64,000 nucleotides of DNA from Climacium dendroides (Eukaryota; Streptophyta; Bryopsida; Hypnales; Climaciaceae): positions 13,644,047 to 13,708,046 of the forward strand of contig OX467087.1 in assembly GCA_950106755.1 (NCBI GenBank), given 5' to 3'. Below, piece by piece: positions 1 to 13,504 of this stretch (within the stretch, counting starts at the first letter, position 1; each line of letters opens with the position of its first letter). The notes beneath the pieces were generated by a model. That model was not told the DNA's origin, did not search any database, and saw nothing but the letters and a program-made list of their open reading frames with translations. The position numbers were made by a program, and so were the translations under genes.

Positions 1-2660
1 TTCCTTCCGTGCCTGCAGCTCTACCTACCCATGTGTGGGGCATGGTTGGGGGACGGAAAATGCGTGATTCAGCAGCAGCGAGGGTCGCTGCTTCCCATAG
101 CGCCTACGTACGCGCGCGTAAGCGTGGCGAGAGTGGTGAAATTTGAAGTTCAATGTGCGCGCGTTCAGTGTGTGTGATCATGTGTGTTGTTTCCTCGTCA
201 TTTCGTTGTGTTTCAGTGTCCGTGTGGTGTTGTGCACTGCACTGTGTGCGAATCCGTTGATTTCATCCAAGTGCCATGGCTTGGACGACCTCCAGCTCTG
301 TCCACAGATCGACTGACTGGGTGGTCAGGATGGAGGCGGCCGAGCCCTTCTACGGGAATGGGTGGGATTGGGATTCGTGGAGTGTCTAAGTAAATAGCTG
401 TACGTCAATACGCAGGCTTATGGGAGTTCATTGATGTCGAGGGTAGTCCTGGCTAGCTGAACGTGTGGAGAGTGGCAGGGATTATTCATCGAAAATTGGC
501 TAATAAGCCTGGGCAGTGGCCTACATGTACGACTGACGTGAGTCGTCTCGGCCAGACGGATGACCACCCTTTCAGTTGCTTTTGTGTGAATAAACTGGCC
601 CCTTTTATGGTTCGTCTCTGTCAATTGGAGGTCGAGTGGAAGTGTGTTCTTGTTATGTACATCGATGGCCTCTGACGATATTGACTGACAGAAGATGTAA
701 TTTATTGCATTTCTGAATTGCTACCTTGTGGTCAACGTGAAAAATCACACTCGGGAGACAGGAGTTGGTCTCTGTTGGCGGAGGGAAATTTTCAGGATGG
801 TTGAAGCGGAGGTCACTACTACAACAATCGTGTTCGGCATGTAATTGAGAATTTCCAATTATTTCGTAAAAAATGATCATGCGAAACATCTCTATTGCTG
901 TGTGGTGAACTGTCCAAATCTCAGAGTCGAGAGCACGAATATGGACACATCGTTCAAGGTGCCTGTGTGTATAGCTCTCGATACGCATGGCAATCGTATG
1001 CTCACGCTCCACTGGGGGAACTCGAAACTAGGACATGGGGCCTCTGAGGGTCCTGGTTGTGAGCCTTCACCAAGGAGAAGCACATTGGAAAGCGTCCGGA
1101 CGAATTAGTGTGAAAACTGGAGCCAAAATCCATTCTGTGTAACCTGGTGAGTGCAGAACATGAGATCGATCATATAGTGAGTGAAAGGTTGCAATAATTT
1201 GTCAATGTCAGAGAGCAATCGTTTGAATCTGTGCAGCACTGATCTTGTACCATAGCACCATTGTCTTCGTGCCTTGATTCTGTGACTGAAGTGGAACGAA
1301 CAAGAGATTTTCTTTGGCATCTTTAACGAATGCCGGTGTTCCCGTCACTTATTTAACTACAGCAGATGCTCACGACAGATTAGAACCCAAGGAAATCGGT
1401 CTCGGGGAATTTGGATAAATTCAGCAGTGCTTGATGCACAGCTCTGCCATCGTGACTGCAATTCCACATTTCTAGCTCCTGCAACAACGCTCACATTGAT
1501 GAACAGAGTTTCCTCCGACATTGAGGATCCTGCCTCAAGTGAAGTACTCTCGAGATCAAGACTCAATGCTACAAGAAACACGGGTGTTGGGAACTTACAT
1601 CAGCCCTTGATGGAAACCTGCACCCCTGCTCATATTTTGCTTGTTCAAATAGATGATTGGATCCCTGAGGGCCTCCGCAACTTCACCAGAATATATAGCA
1701 GTCTCGCATATTTTTCGTGCTCGCACTCCTCCTCATCATGAAACTTCCAATGTAACGGTCATCCGGTCGGAAGTTGATGTGCACGCCTCCTCGATCTATT
1801 ATTCCCAGGACTGGCACTGGAAATTAAGCTTTGTGGAAATCGAAGCTTGTGCTGAAGAACCGGAGCCTGCTGCCAAAGGAGGCTGCTCTCGCAGATTCCC
1901 ACAGATAATTAGACTCAGAAACTCTGGTCCGCTTGCTCTGAACACAATACTAAGTCGATCGGATATTTCGTCAAAATGGCAATATTCCACAAACTCGGCC
2001 ATGGGGTCTGAAATCTGTACCAGTACTCGTAGAAAATGAATGGAAAAAGACGGAAGAATATCGCGGTCTTAACGCAATATCCGTTGTCGGCTGGTCAATC
2101 TCACTTTCAATTGTGGATGGATTGCTATTGAATTGGTGAAACGATTGCTTACACAGCGTGCTCAAATGGAGTCACGCACTCAAAAAATCAATTGGAAGTT
2201 TGGTTGAATGTTTGTCTTCAACTTAAACTAGTGTGCCCTGTGCCGTTGCCAGAGTGAAAACAAAACTAAAAGTAATTTTCTAATTTTTTAGTTCGTAAAG
2301 ACCTCAAAATTCAATAAATTTCTCATTGTAGGCTGAAACACCACAAGACAAAGACCGTGCACCCCTCCTTGCCGAGAGCTTTCCAATGGTACCAAGAATG
2401 CAAGCAAAGGACGTACGGTCCAAGAGATCTCAACATAACAAAACAAACAATCAAATTTAAAGTATGGATGTTTTCTGCATGGATTGCACACCATTTATTA
2501 TATTCTGAACTTCTGAATCATTTTAGTTGTTTAGATTATATGATCCTCAATGTTCTAGGACCATGTTTCATCAAACTCCACTTTAGATATGTAAGGATAA
2601 ACAATTTTTGTGAAGTTTGTCACTTCATTGAGCAATGTCTCATAGGAAAATCCATTCTAA
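1..2660. other. Moderately GC-rich region without a recognised gene
   Basis: This stretch is less AT-rich than the spacer that follows and shows no match to the repeats elsewhere in the window. Open frames on both strands stay below about 130 codons, overlap one another and show no domain I recognise. The first 200 bases (CG-rich, many GTGTG and GCGCG runs) could be the leader of a plant gene. No coding call is justified beyond the short frame at 276-389. Confidence 0.4.
276..389 (+). CDS. Possible short ORF, 37 codons
   Basis: The frame starts in a strong plant initiation context (GCCATGGC) and runs 37 codons to TAA. The product is Trp/Ser-rich with no recognised domain. It could be an upstream ORF, a first exon (a GTAAAT donor-like sequence overlaps the stop) or chance. 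The initiation context is the only support. Confidence 0.15.
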   Translation: MAWTTSSSVHRSTDWVVRMEAAEPFYGNGWDWDSWSV

Positions 2661-4401
2661 ATTGAAATTTTGCTTTATAGTTCCAAATGTTGTTTTCACA
2701 TTTGAAGGCATTTTCCCATAGTCTTAATTTTTGTCATGGTAGAGGGCGAGAGAAAGATAGAACTTCAATAAGTTCAAAATCTCAACCCCTTCAATAGTAT
2801 GGCCTCTTTTTTTATATCAAAAAACACTCATACTTCCTATTTCTATAATTCTATTGCATTTTCTGAAGAAAAATAAATAAATAAATTTGAATATTGAATT
2901 ATAGGATCTTGTAGTCATTTTATATGAAAACATGAAGAAATGTTTTGGAAAGTTTGAGCACATAAATTGGAAGACATTAACTTTTGTTTGGTGACATTGC
3001 CTTATTTGATTACAAGATTTTTAATCCTAAAAGCTTGTAGGAAGAGAATGTTACATGGAAAGGAATTTGTAAAGCTTTGACTATGTAAATTTCAAGATAA
3101 TATCATTTAAATTGAAAAAAAAAAATTCACCTTCCCATTTTAGAGTAAATGGCTTTGAAGTTTGAATCCTCTGAACTTGTTATTTTGCTCTACACTATTT
3201 TGAAATAATGTTTATGGAAGAGAATAATTGAGTCTAGAATTTAGGAAAAAAATTCCAAAATTGAAACCAAATTTGCATTCTTTAAAAAATTATTCTATAG
3301 AAGGTACACGTTGAAAAGAAAATATTAATTTTTGATAACCAAAGACAAAATCAAGGCATGGCAATTTTATTAAGGACATTATTCCAATGAAGAATTTGAA
3401 CTACTTAGAATTAATTTTTTTATTAGAAAATATTTTTTTAAATAAGTAAAAAGAAAAATATACAAATTATTTTTAATTAGTTGCTCAAATTGCCCAAAAA
3501 TCAAGGTTCATGATAATTTTCACATCAATAATCCAAATAAAATAAATCAAAGAATTTTTGGCAGACAAAATCATTTTTTGAAAGGAATTCTAAAAAAGAG
3601 ATTGAATTCAAAAACATTCCAAAAAATATATATATTTAGAAAACATTTAAAAATAATATATTTTTAACTAATGGGATCCAAAAACATTTATTCCAAAAAT
3701 ATGTACCAAAAAAATAAATGATAATTTTTTTCTTCTGATTAAATTTCTAGAAATTAATGGAAACTTTTTTAAAAATACAAAATTATTTTATTATTAACAA
3801 CTTGAAACCTTTATTAAAAAATATATAGAAGTGTGCCTTGGGAGGTTTAGAAATGTACTCACAACCAAGTCTTTTTTGTATCAATGTGGAAGACAATAAA
3901 TTTAATTTTTTAGAATTCCTTTGGCAACTTTTTCTAACTTCATAGTGGAACATAAGGAATATAGTGTCAAAACCTTGAAGTAGATATCACCATTTGGACT
4001 CATGACAATACCAAAAACATTTATTCAATACCTAAAGTGAGAAATATTTTTAAAATTAGATAATTAATAATAAATTTTTCTTAGAAGATACACAAAAATA
4101 TTTGAGTGATTTGGGCAATATATTGTTCACCTTTGGTAATAATTTTGAATACACCAAGAAAAATCCCGAGAAAAATCCCTAAAAGTTATGGTCCATTTTG
4201 TATTTAATACACAACATGTACACATGATAGTACCTAAGTTTCATGCTTTCATCCATTTTTTGCTTTCAATCATCATTTGAAATAAAATCACATTTTTATA
4301 AAACTAATATGTGCTCAAAACTATCCTAAGAAAATGTCTTAAAGAATCATGGATTGCCAAAACATAATACCTCATATACTTGCCCAAACTTTCAAATGTC
4401 T

Positions 4402-4598
4402 CTTAACCCCTAAGGGACCATTTGTCCCCTTAAGGAACAATTTGGATCTAGGTAGGTTCTTATTGTCTCAATTTGTAGTGAATGTTTTTGAGATTTTTAG
4501 AGATTGTAGAGTTTGTTGAGAGCTTTGTGAATATATAACTATTGTTTTAATTGGTGCCCGGGAGAAAAAGTTATGGCATAATAAGCCCAAAAGATATG
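4402..4598 (+). repeat. Dispersed repeat, inverted partner at 42848-43040
   Basis: Read on the plus strand this segment matches the reverse complement of 42848-43040 over nearly 200 bases at roughly 80% by eye. Shared landmarks are a block rich in CCCCTTAAGG, then TTGTCTCAATTTGT, then AGAGCTTTGTGAATATATAA. The two copies are 38 kb apart in opposite orientation. Confidence 0.7.
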
Positions 4599-6515
4599 GC
4601 ATAATAAGCTTGGCGGCAGCAGCAGGGCAGGCGGGGTAGGCTCGACGGCAATAGACTCGGCACAACAGCAGGCTCGGCACAACGATAGGCTTGGCACAAC
4701 GGTGGCAAGCACAACGGGTTGCCGAACGTGGCACGTGCATTCCCAACCCTCATTTGGCAGGCTCAGGAGGATTCAGGCTCAGTTAGCAAGCTCGGCAGGA
4801 TTGAGGGGCAGGCTCAAGAAGTTTCTTGCTCGGTCAACAAGCTCGGCAGGGTTTAGGCTTAGTAAGTTAAACGCTTCAAGGTAATTTCCAAAACCGTGTT
4901 CATTTAAGAAGCATTTAAATATGTTTTAGAAGTGTATTATGTAGGCAATGTTTATGCAGTTTTTCTAAACCCACACTTTTGGACTATTGGTTGTTCAATA
5001 TTCAAAAGAAATCTTAGAAATTCACTCACATTTCAAGTCTAAAATTTGTTTCTTTTGGAAATGTTCTCATGGAAAAACAAAAAGCACTACCAAGTCCATT
5101 GAAAGATTTAATATTCATGTCTAAGAGTTTTCTAAAATCTTTAACAAATTGAAATCAAAGTATTGTGTAGGGTTCAAGCAATCATAAGGGATTTTTTGAA
5201 CTTAGGATTAACTTTTGTAGAAAAGTTTTAATTTATTCAATTCAAATTCTTTCGCTATTTGTTTTATAGGAGTCTACAAATTTTTTTCAAGGCTATAAAT
5301 AATTTGTAAGTGGGAATAGGAAAAAAATCTTTTACATTGAAAATAGATGAAGTTCTTACGATTTTTTTGGACCTAAATAAATGCAATTCCTACGAATAAG
5401 AAGATTTTGTAGAATAAATCTCATGGTAAATTTATATTTTGCTAGAATTCAAAATATTTCCTCAAAATATGCAAATTTATTTCAAAAAATTATAATTTCG
5501 CTATCTACTATTATATATGCTTTGTATATTATTATTATAGGCCACAAGCAATAATTGTGTGTGATTTAGCAAAAGAGGTTTTATAATTATACAATATCAA
5601 AGAATACTCTAAAATTATTCATATCCAAATTAATTTCAAATTTTTTCATTACAATAAAAAATTAAAAATCATTCCTATCTAAATATATGATCTTGTATAA
5701 ATATAAATTTGTGATGAATTTTATTATACAAATTTTGGCTACATAGATTGCAAGATATAATTGATGATTACTTAATAAATATTTTCTAGGCACCTTCCGT
5801 TGTCATACTAGCTTAATCAACCTTGAATTCTCTTAATTTGAAATTCCTACATTATTTGTAGAAGAAGATTTTATTGCTTTCCATGATACTAGTGATACAA
5901 GATTGAAGCTTTGAGGACCTTGTTTCCAAGTTGGGAGACCTCGTCAATTGTGAAATTGTTCTAGTAAGTTGTCTAGAAATTTTTTATACAAATGTTGTGA
6001 TTACTATCTAAATTGCTATAGTATGCATAAGCTTCAATTGAAGGATTGTATGTTCAAATTAATTTGTAGTATGTTCCATACATTGCAATGATATTATTAG
6101 ACATTCTAAGCTCTTAACAAATTGGTTCCATTCTCTAATTAAAAATAATAATGAAGATGAATGAATAGCTCTAATTTTCTAACATTGTTTTCTCTTTTAA
6201 CATACTTTGTTTTTTTCCATTTCAAAAATTTTTAAAAATGAAATCCTTGCAAAGGACTCTCAACCCATTGTATTTTGGGGAGGGGGTATAAGTAAAATAC
6301 TTGAAATAAACTTTTCTAAAATACATATGAAATGTTTAAAAAATATTGTTGCATGTGAATTTTTAAAGTCCCTACAATTTAGTTTCAAGTTTTTATAGTT
6401 TTGTTGCCAAACAAAATTTCACTATGTTTTAATGCATCTAATTTATTAGATTAATGTTGGAGACTCTTTTTAAGACCATCTTCAATAATTTAAGAAAATT
6501 TTGCACCCCACACTA

Positions 6516-6618
6516 TTTTGAGATTTACAGCATTAAACTAATATAGCACTTTATTTTGAAATTTATAGCATTAAATTAATATAGCACTCTATTTTGAGAT
6601 TTATAGCATTAAACTAAG
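6516..6618 (+). repeat. 38-bp tandem repeat, about 2.7 copies
   Basis: The period is 38 bp (starts at 6516, 6554 and 6592). Each unit contains TTTTGAGATTTATAGCATTA with one or two substitutions. It is an ordinary short tandem duplication in AT-rich spacer. Confidence 0.85.
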
Positions 6619-7485
6619 AAGGCCTGTTGTTGTACTTACTAAATGGCGTGAGACAAAGCTATACATGATTGTGGAAGATATTGATTTGCAGCTACAACCA
6701 ACTGCTGCACCAACTTGGACATAACCCAGACTTCAAGACATTGACACTCCTACATGGAAAATTTAACTACCTGACTTGTCCTTAACTACAAACTAAAACT
6801 TTCCAAATTGGACTTCAACTGCTACTATACTCCCACTTGGCTTCCAACTGGAACTAATCCAGCAACTTATTCTGACTTGGACTTAATTGCCAAAAATCAT
6901 TACCAATTCGGAATTCTCACCATTCCAGCCAACCACTACCGATTTGGAAATTTCCACACCACTTCAGCACATATCACCATTCAATTAGGATCTACATCAC
7001 ACTCCTATACGTTCATAATTCCAATTTGGCAACGAGCCAACCCGCTAACAAGACCACTCAAAATCCCATTTGGATTATAGACTCAAAAATTACTTTAAAA
7101 ATCACACTCCAATTTGATAAAAATATGTTCAAAAATACTGAATTGGTCAACATAACATAACAAACACATTCAAAAACCTCAAAAAGATACACAAAAAAGT
7201 TAAAAATTTAAGGCAATCAGATTATCAACACCTCTACATTCCCATCTTGAGGTGGTGACACCTACAAGCCTACAATTGCGGTTTTTATTAAAAATAAATA
7301 TGGTTTTGGAACTTGAAACCTCTTCCTAGAAATCATCTTAGGGTTCTCACCTAGGTTCCCTTGGACCAATTGGGCTATAGTTTGTCACGTATAGGATAGG
7401 TTTGGCTATTTTGGCCATTTTCACTAACTATTTATAATTTATCCTATTTCCCAGGTTCTAACCTATTTTCAACCAGGTTTGGGTT

Positions 7486-7656
7486 CTATTTGGATAAAAA
7501 CACTTAATTTATGACCAAATATTATAGTGGTATGTAACATACCTATTTTAGTTTTACACTCTTTGGGGGGCTATTTGGATAAAAAACACTTAATTTATGA
7601 CCAAATATTATAGTGGTATGTAACATACCTATTTTAGTTTTACACTCTTTGGGGGG
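7486..7656 (+). repeat. 85-bp tandem duplication
   Basis: Two adjacent, almost identical copies (7486-7570 and 7571-7656) start CTATTTGGATAAAAA and end CTTTGGGGGG. The near identity suggests a recent event. Confidence 0.95.
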
Positions 7657-8580
7657 TTTTTTGTATCTAAAATTGTACTCAAAATAATAAAACAAAAAAA
7701 ACAATGAATTCCAAGTGACAAAATGGGAGCTCATAGTAGTGTTATGAGGTTGTGATAGATTTGTGATTTGGTGATTTAGAAAGGATGGAAATTTAGGTCT
7801 ATAGTAGATGGACTTTGAGTTTACTTTGGTGTCAAACTACTTTTTGATTCATTCTTCTATAACATTTGGATGTATGGTGTCATTCATGTAAATGTTACAA
7901 ATAATCTATGTTGCCCTCTATAATTGCTGACGTGGTAACACCACATAAGTGTTACATGTTCCCTTGCTCTTAAGTTTTAACAAATATTAGGAGATGAACT
8001 AACTAGACTTGGCTAAGCAATTACATATAATTATATTACTGTGTGCAATCCAACAATTGATGGCGTCAGACGTGGAAGCCATCATGGGGATTCAAAACTT
8101 GGCACAACCCCAAGGGCTCTCATTTAGAGTTCCATGATAAGACGCTAAATCCATCCCCCAAAGTAAGACTAAGAGGATTAATTTTGTGTTCTTTGGAGTA
8201 AAAGGACAAAAATATTCCCCTATTTTGTACCGTGTTTAAGAAATGTTCTTGACCATAAAAAGCTAAATTGGGGTTCTCCTATTGCAAATGTGAATTCAAG
8301 ATTTGCAAATTTTATCATGAGTGACAAATTAAAAATTACTGCGTTTCCCCGGGGTAAATCCACCGCGCTGCTCTCACTTCAAAGGGACGGGTTTAGCGTT
8401 CCATCACCGACCGTGTTCGTGGAGCTTCCACTGTTCACTTCTCATTGTGGCCCTTCTGCTTCCGTCCTGACCGCCGGACAGGAGACATTCTCCAGAAGAA
8501 CGAAGGCACTGACCGATGGTCGCCGGAGGTTCCAGAGCCTACGTAGAAGGTTGGAGAACACTGACCAACAGTCGCAGGAG

Positions 8581-8648
8581 TTCCAGAGCCTTCCCATTCT
8601 CGACGCTTCCAGAAAACCGGCTGCATGCTGTTCATCCGATATATAAAG
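8581..8648 (+). promoter_or_regulatory. Heat-shock promoter of sHSP1: HSEs plus TATA box
   Basis: Two clusters of alternating TTC/GAA half-sites at five-base spacing are visible: TTC-GAG-TTC at 8581-8593 and TTC-GAC-TTC-GAA at 8597-8614 (one mismatch). A TATATAAAG box follows at 8640-8648, about 26 bp after the last HSE. This is the classical layout for heat-shock-factor control, and the leader then runs about 170 bp to the start codon. The same arrangement recurs intact at sHSP4. Confidence 0.85.
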
Positions 8649-8821
8649 AATGACATGCGCTCCAATTCCATCGCTAGACAATCGCAGAGTTCTCATTACT
8701 TGGAAGCAACCTTTGTGATCTTCACAGTGACAAGATTCCTCTTGCATAAAATCTTTCGAACGACCTTTGTAGTGTCCACTGAGCTGAATTTGGTGCTTTC
8801 TATCCGTTTCAGTAAGTGAGA

Positions 8822-9325
8822 ATGGCTCTATCATCGGTTTTCGGACGCCGGAACAACTTCTGGGACGCCCCTGACCCGCTTGATTTGGTGGTGTCCGTGT
8901 TCGAAAACACGCCGGCCAGCTCGTTTGCTCGCGACACGCACGCGGTGGCGAACACGAATGTGGACTGGAAGGAGACTCCCACAGAGCATGTGTTCAAGGC
9001 TGACCTGCCAGGGCTGAAGAAGGAGGAAGTGCAAGTGCAGGTGGAGGGCGAAAGGACGCTGAGCATCAGCGGGCAACGCAAGAAGGAGGAGGTGCAGCAG
9101 ACGGATACATGGCATCGCGTGGAACGGAGCAGCGGCCAATTCATGCGCAAGTTCCGTCTCCCTGAGAATGCGAATGTGGATCGCATCACAGCGAAGGTGG
9201 AGAACGGATTGCTGACGGTGGTGGTGCCGAAAGAGGAGAAGAAGGCCATGAAGGCGCGCAGCATTGAGATCGGTGGCCACGATGGCCAGCAGGGGACCAT
9301 TGAGAACAAACCCACCTCGCAGTGA
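8822..9325 (+). CDS. Class I cytosolic small heat-shock protein, sHSP1 (167 aa)
   Basis: An HSP20-family chaperone that holds unfolding proteins during heat stress; class I members are cytosolic/nuclear oligomers. The ATG at 8822 is chosen because the product then begins MALSS as in the paralogues; the frame upstream offers only GTG. Residues 1-46 are the N-terminal arm. The alpha-crystallin domain runs from about Val47 to Pro136 and contains ADLPGL (60-65), [11 protein letters not shown] (97-107) and Pro114-X14-GLL (129-131), the class I consensus. The C-terminal IEI motif (148-150) docks neighbouring dimers. It is single-exon and normal in length, with HSEs and a TATA box upstream and AATAATAAA about 280 bp downstream. 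It differs from sHSP4 in only a few residues. Confidence 0.95.
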   Translation: MALSSVFGRRNNFWDAPDPLDLVVSVFENTPASSFARDTHAVANTNVDWKETPTEHVFKADLPGLKKEEVQVQVEGERTLSISGQRKKEEVQQTDTWHRVERSSGQFMRKFRLPENANVDRITAKVENGLLTVVVPKEEKKAMKARSIEIGGHDGQQGTIENKPTSQ

Positions 9326-9615
9326 GGTGTCCGAGTGATCGTTGAAGTCCTGGAGTGCGTTACGTAGATCTGTTGTCTGGGTTTGCGGGCTTTCAGAGCT
9401 TGCAAATGGAAATCTGTTGTCAGATTTCTGTCTCCGCGGGCACTCTTGCCGTCGAAGTTTCTCTTGTTATTTCAGGCTATCCCTAATCTTGGCAGGCAGA
9501 AATCTTTACTAAGTTCTGTAGCTTTGGATGTAGCGCGTCGCAGTCGAGGAGGATCCTGCTGATTCTGCTTGTACTGTACATGAGTGTATTTTTGCGTGTG
9601 AGAATAATAAACAAC

Positions 9616-12160
9616 AGATTCTCTAGCTTCCGGTTCAATTGGTCATGAACTGTAGATGTTCCATGCCTCTGTCAAGTTTGCGGGGACTTTGAGTGCGGAC
9701 ATGGAGGGCGATTCCAATGCCTTGGTACCAAAATCCTCACTCTAGAGACTTTTGTGACATAACCCAGCAGAGAAATGAACGAAGGATTCAAATCTGATGA
9801 GTGATTGAGCTAAAATATCCTACAACCTGTATTGTCGTACCCTCGTACATGGCTATTACGATCGGCAGAATATTTGATAGAAGTTTGTAAAACAAATCTG
9901 GCAGGTGCTAAGAATAGGAATGTTTCCTCCAATTTCGGGTTTTCAAACAGATTTTAGGACGTACTGTAAAAGAACATTCATTTTAAGTGGGGATTCTGAG
10001 TGCATATCAATGGCTGGCGGACTCTCCATTTAACATGTCTCGTTCATGACAATGCAGTAAGGCTTTTCGATTTTCAAGTCCCGATGTACTGCGCCAATCA
10101 AAGAGAATTCCGTTCAACGCACTAAATTTTGACAAACCAATTCTGTTCAAACACAAGTCACAGGATTTTGATGATTTCAAGTGATACGTTCACAATCAGC
10201 AGTGCAAGTTTTTCAACAGGCTCCCGCCTTATCAAAAAATTACGGTGAAAGATTTATGCAACATTTTGACGTACACACCAGCTGAAGAAAAATGACTCTA
10301 ATCTAAGGATCAGCTTGAAGGAACGGTTGCTCGGGCGGTTCTACTATGTCATGCGGACACAAACTAGAGACTACTTTTATAAGGTAGTGTGTACAATACC
10401 GATTGACAGTCCATCCAGGGTGAGGTGGGAAGCTGAAATAAGGTTTTATCATGGCCAGGAGTGAAGGACAGAGTGACGCTCTTAGAAGGGGTGTTAGGTC
10501 TTGCAATTCTTCTTCAGTGATTTGTAAATTTGTTAGCAAAGTCAGCACAACACAATTCTTCTTTCCTCAATGCAGTAACCATGTTGCAAGGTTTCGGATT
10601 GCAACTTCGAAATCTCCTTATATCACTGGCCAATTGTGACACCCCTACCGTAGTTAGTGAAAGAGCATCAAATAGCATCAGCAGCGTGGGAAACCTTTTG
10701 GACCGCTATAAGATAATGTTCTTCGTCAAGTGCGACAATGACCTCTGTTGTGTTGGTTCGGATCCGAAACGCGGACCCGAAACATTGTCATTGGATTCTG
10801 CATAACCGTCGATAATTATAAGATCCATCAAACAACAACTAATACAAATGACAGAAGAAAAGGATCAATCATTGATCCTGAGATCATTGTGAATAAGAGC
10901 ATGTGAGCAGTAGTTCTAACATAACCTCTCGCAATGGACGTAGGTAACAAGTGGTGCCCTTAGCATAATGTATTTCTCAACTTATGGGGCTCATTTCCGA
11001 TGAGTCAAAAAATATCTCCACAACAATTCAAATACTTAAGTTGTGAAGGACGACAGCAACTTCCAAGTTTCATCACATGCATACACGCTTCCATGAGATA
11101 CATTGTAGATGCAAAACTCATGGTTCAAATGTAATCTAGGCCCATGAATGGGACCCCTACTACTTCAACTGCTGACAATTAATGCAAAACTCATGGTCCA
11201 AATGTAATCTAGGCCTATGATTGGGACCCCTACTACTTCAACTGCTGACAATTAATTCATAACAAAACTGGAGCGAAGACACCGACACCCCAAATGGAAT
11301 CCTTTTCAACTAATGGAAGTCATTCAAAATTATTAGCAGCTACAAGCCATGCGAGTGGTAAAATTTCAACTAGAATTTGCAAACACAAGAGCTACTTTCA
11401 TCACAACTTGAAACCAGAATTTTTAAACAGAAAGCTGAGTTTGAGAATTTGTTAAGCAAGGGCAGTACCATTGGATCGTGGTGAAGACAAATCATTTGAG
11501 CTCGATGGACCAACGGTGTGATGAGGCCGCATACTGTTCCACAAGCACTTGCTCAAGAATTAGGTGATTTACAAGTCACACTCACAGAGCATACACTTCA
11601 GACGCTCCTTTAGAAACACTAACAATGTATCAAGAACTGTCACAATATTCTTTACATCACCACTGCAACAATTCCAGAATCCAAATCCAAATCTGTTTAG
11701 CGAAGGTTTGTATGTCGGTTTGGCATAGGAAAGTGTTCATGGAAGTAGTATATATATGGTTGAATATCCTCGAGTTCAGAAAGCCAGTCAAAGTTGGACC
11801 AGGCATATCAGATTGTGATTTCGGTTCCAAATTCTCAAAGTAATGGGATCGGGCTTACTTACACGGGCTAAAGAATGTTATGGTTGATGAGTTGCAATGC
11901 CAATACAATTCCTCACCTGTTGCGTACTGGCTTTGTCCATATGGAGCTTCCCAGAGGCACACAGTGCTTGTCAACGATCACTGTCCCAGTGATTCCTGGA
12001 AGCCCCACACGCGCGCATCGTATGATTTTGCAGGCTGGTATTTGCGTCAGAGTGGGTTGCACCGGGGAATGAAGCCTTCCAATTAAATCAGTCAAGCTTC
12101 GCCTGCCTATCGACAATCACCAGATTGCAGTTTAATTGCAAATAGACAATTTAACTAGAC
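9616..12160. other. sHSP1 downstream flank and unrecognised sequence
   Basis: Homology to the 3' flanks of the other sHSP genes continues to about 9940. From 9950 to 12160 the sequence is different, moderately GC-rich and without a convincing reading frame. Apart from the tandem duplication at 11109-11254 I see no feature. It ends at the left tip of the candidate giant element. Confidence 0.5.
11109..11254 (+). repeat. 73-bp tandem duplication
   Basis: Two adjacent copies (11109-11181 and 11182-11254) start ATGCAAAACTCATGG and end CTGCTGACAATTA, with three or so substitutions. Confidence 0.9.
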
Positions 12161-12193
12161 ATGGGCAATTTCGTTAAAATGGCGAAATTCCAT
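12161..12193 (+). repeat. Left terminal inverted repeat of the giant element
   Basis: The first 24 bases are the exact reverse complement of 36267-36290. Positions 12187-12193 (ATTCCAT) also match after two mismatches. It is preceded by AGAC. The adjoining 12194-12215 contains a degenerate second copy of the AAATGGCG motif. Confidence 0.7.
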
Positions 12194-13504
12194 TGAAATG
12201 GCGGTTTTCCGGTAGCCGAGAAGACTGGAAACTTGTTGAGATGCGGCTTGCAGGGTTCTTGAAGTGCATACTCTATTGTTTTTTTAGCGCTCATGGGATG
12301 GAATGGGGCCCCTCCTCGACTGGGAAGCTCAGATTGAGGTCATGATGGAGGATCATACAATAGAAGACTCAAGCATTTTCGACTATTGGAAAATAGGAAA
12401 GCCAAAGAGACAGTGCAATGCGGGATTTTTTTTGGGCAATTCATTAGTCTGAGGTCTTAACTAGACTCCAGTCACTCCACGGTCTTAGAGGAAGATGGCA
12501 TTGAGGGTCGGTTTAAGGTAGGGGGCTCATGAAGCGACCCTTTACGGGATGGTCGGCCTTTTTAATGGTCTTTAGATGCCTGAAATTAGTTTACTTTATT
12601 TTTCACTTGAAGCAAATCTGATTTGGAATTTAACCCAAGTGGTTTCATATTTTTCAGAGCATTTATGAATTACTTATGAATTTTCAAAGAATTCTGCCGT
12701 AGGTACCTATTTATGATCCCTAGGCCTTGCAAAACCTACACACGTGCGGTCTGAAAACAAGCACTGTAGCATGCAAAAATATAGTAGACAAGGTTCCTAA
12801 ATGTGATGTGTACTAAACCATACTCCTAAAGTGCCAAGGCGTATTTCTGGTCCAAAAACACTCAAAACTGCCATTTTTGCTCAATTCATCCAAGGCACCA
12901 GAAAAAAAAGTTTAAAGAAAATCGAGCCATAGGATCTTGTACTTTACTTATATGAGATCACGTGGTAACAATTTCATGAAGTTTGACCATATGGATTAAA
13001 AGATATTAACATTCAAAGTTTGAGTGCATTTTTTTTCGGAATGCACACACATGTTTTTAGAAATGGACCCACATTGGCTCTAATTATGTCCCCTATCAAA
13101 GTATGAACAAATAATTGATAAATGATAAACCTCTTTTTCATCATCAAAGGAACATTGATTACCTAGTTACCAACCTCTTAAGGTCCATTTTAAAGCCAGC
13201 TAGGGGACGGTCTGAAGAAGAGGGTTGGAATTCCATCCACCTACCTTAGTGGACATCATCGTTCACGGAACTTGCTGCAATTTCCTCCATCGCCACTAAG
13301 AAGTTTGCGTAGCCAAATGTACATGGGAGCAAAGTCCTTGGAAGAATTAGATTTTCGAAAAGATTGCAATAGACCACAGAATTTGATTGCCAGCTTGCTA
13401 CTTCCTTCACATAGAAACTAGCATGTACGCGGTCACTTGCCTATCACAATTTCCCCAATGGAGGGATCCCCTACAACTTGTCTAATCCTTTGTTTCAATT
13501 TCAT
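12185..13504. other. Left arm of giant element, no gene seen
   Basis: No coding frame or motif is convincing. About 12760-13060 is a relic of the dispersed AT-rich repeat also found in the sHSP spacers (shared landmark near ATAGGATCTTGTACTTTACT). The rest is unassigned. Confidence 0.4.

Larger units (their letters stand above)
2660..8290. repeat. AT-rich spacer of sHSP unit 1
   Basis: Very AT-rich, with no coding frame of substance. Segments recur in the other spacers: the part just upstream of the promoter (about 7720-8300) matches 38220-38830, 52850-53480 and 59690-60500. A block around 2860-3000 (starting near TAGGATCTTGTA) matches 12920-13020, 42210-42300, 44540-44640 and 58530-58630. 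The spacer therefore belongs to the tandemly duplicated sHSP unit and also contains a dispersed repeat. A GC-rich patch at 4600-4860 holds short degenerate repeats of GCTCGGCA type. Confidence 0.7.

Noticed and set aside
653..2039. Frames of 119 and 128 codons in the first 2 kb
   Set aside because: No recognisable domain, overlapping frames on both strands and no splice or start context to support either.
6808..7080. 90-codon plus-strand protein
   Set aside because: Composition follows the local CCAATTTGG-type low-complexity repeats, with no domain or flanking signals.
8809..9405. Long minus-strand frames (149-198 codons) opposite every sHSP gene
   Set aside because: They recur only because the sHSP coding sequence is conserved and GC-rich. 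The plus strand encodes a complete HSP20 domain with promoter and tail signals, so these are shadows.
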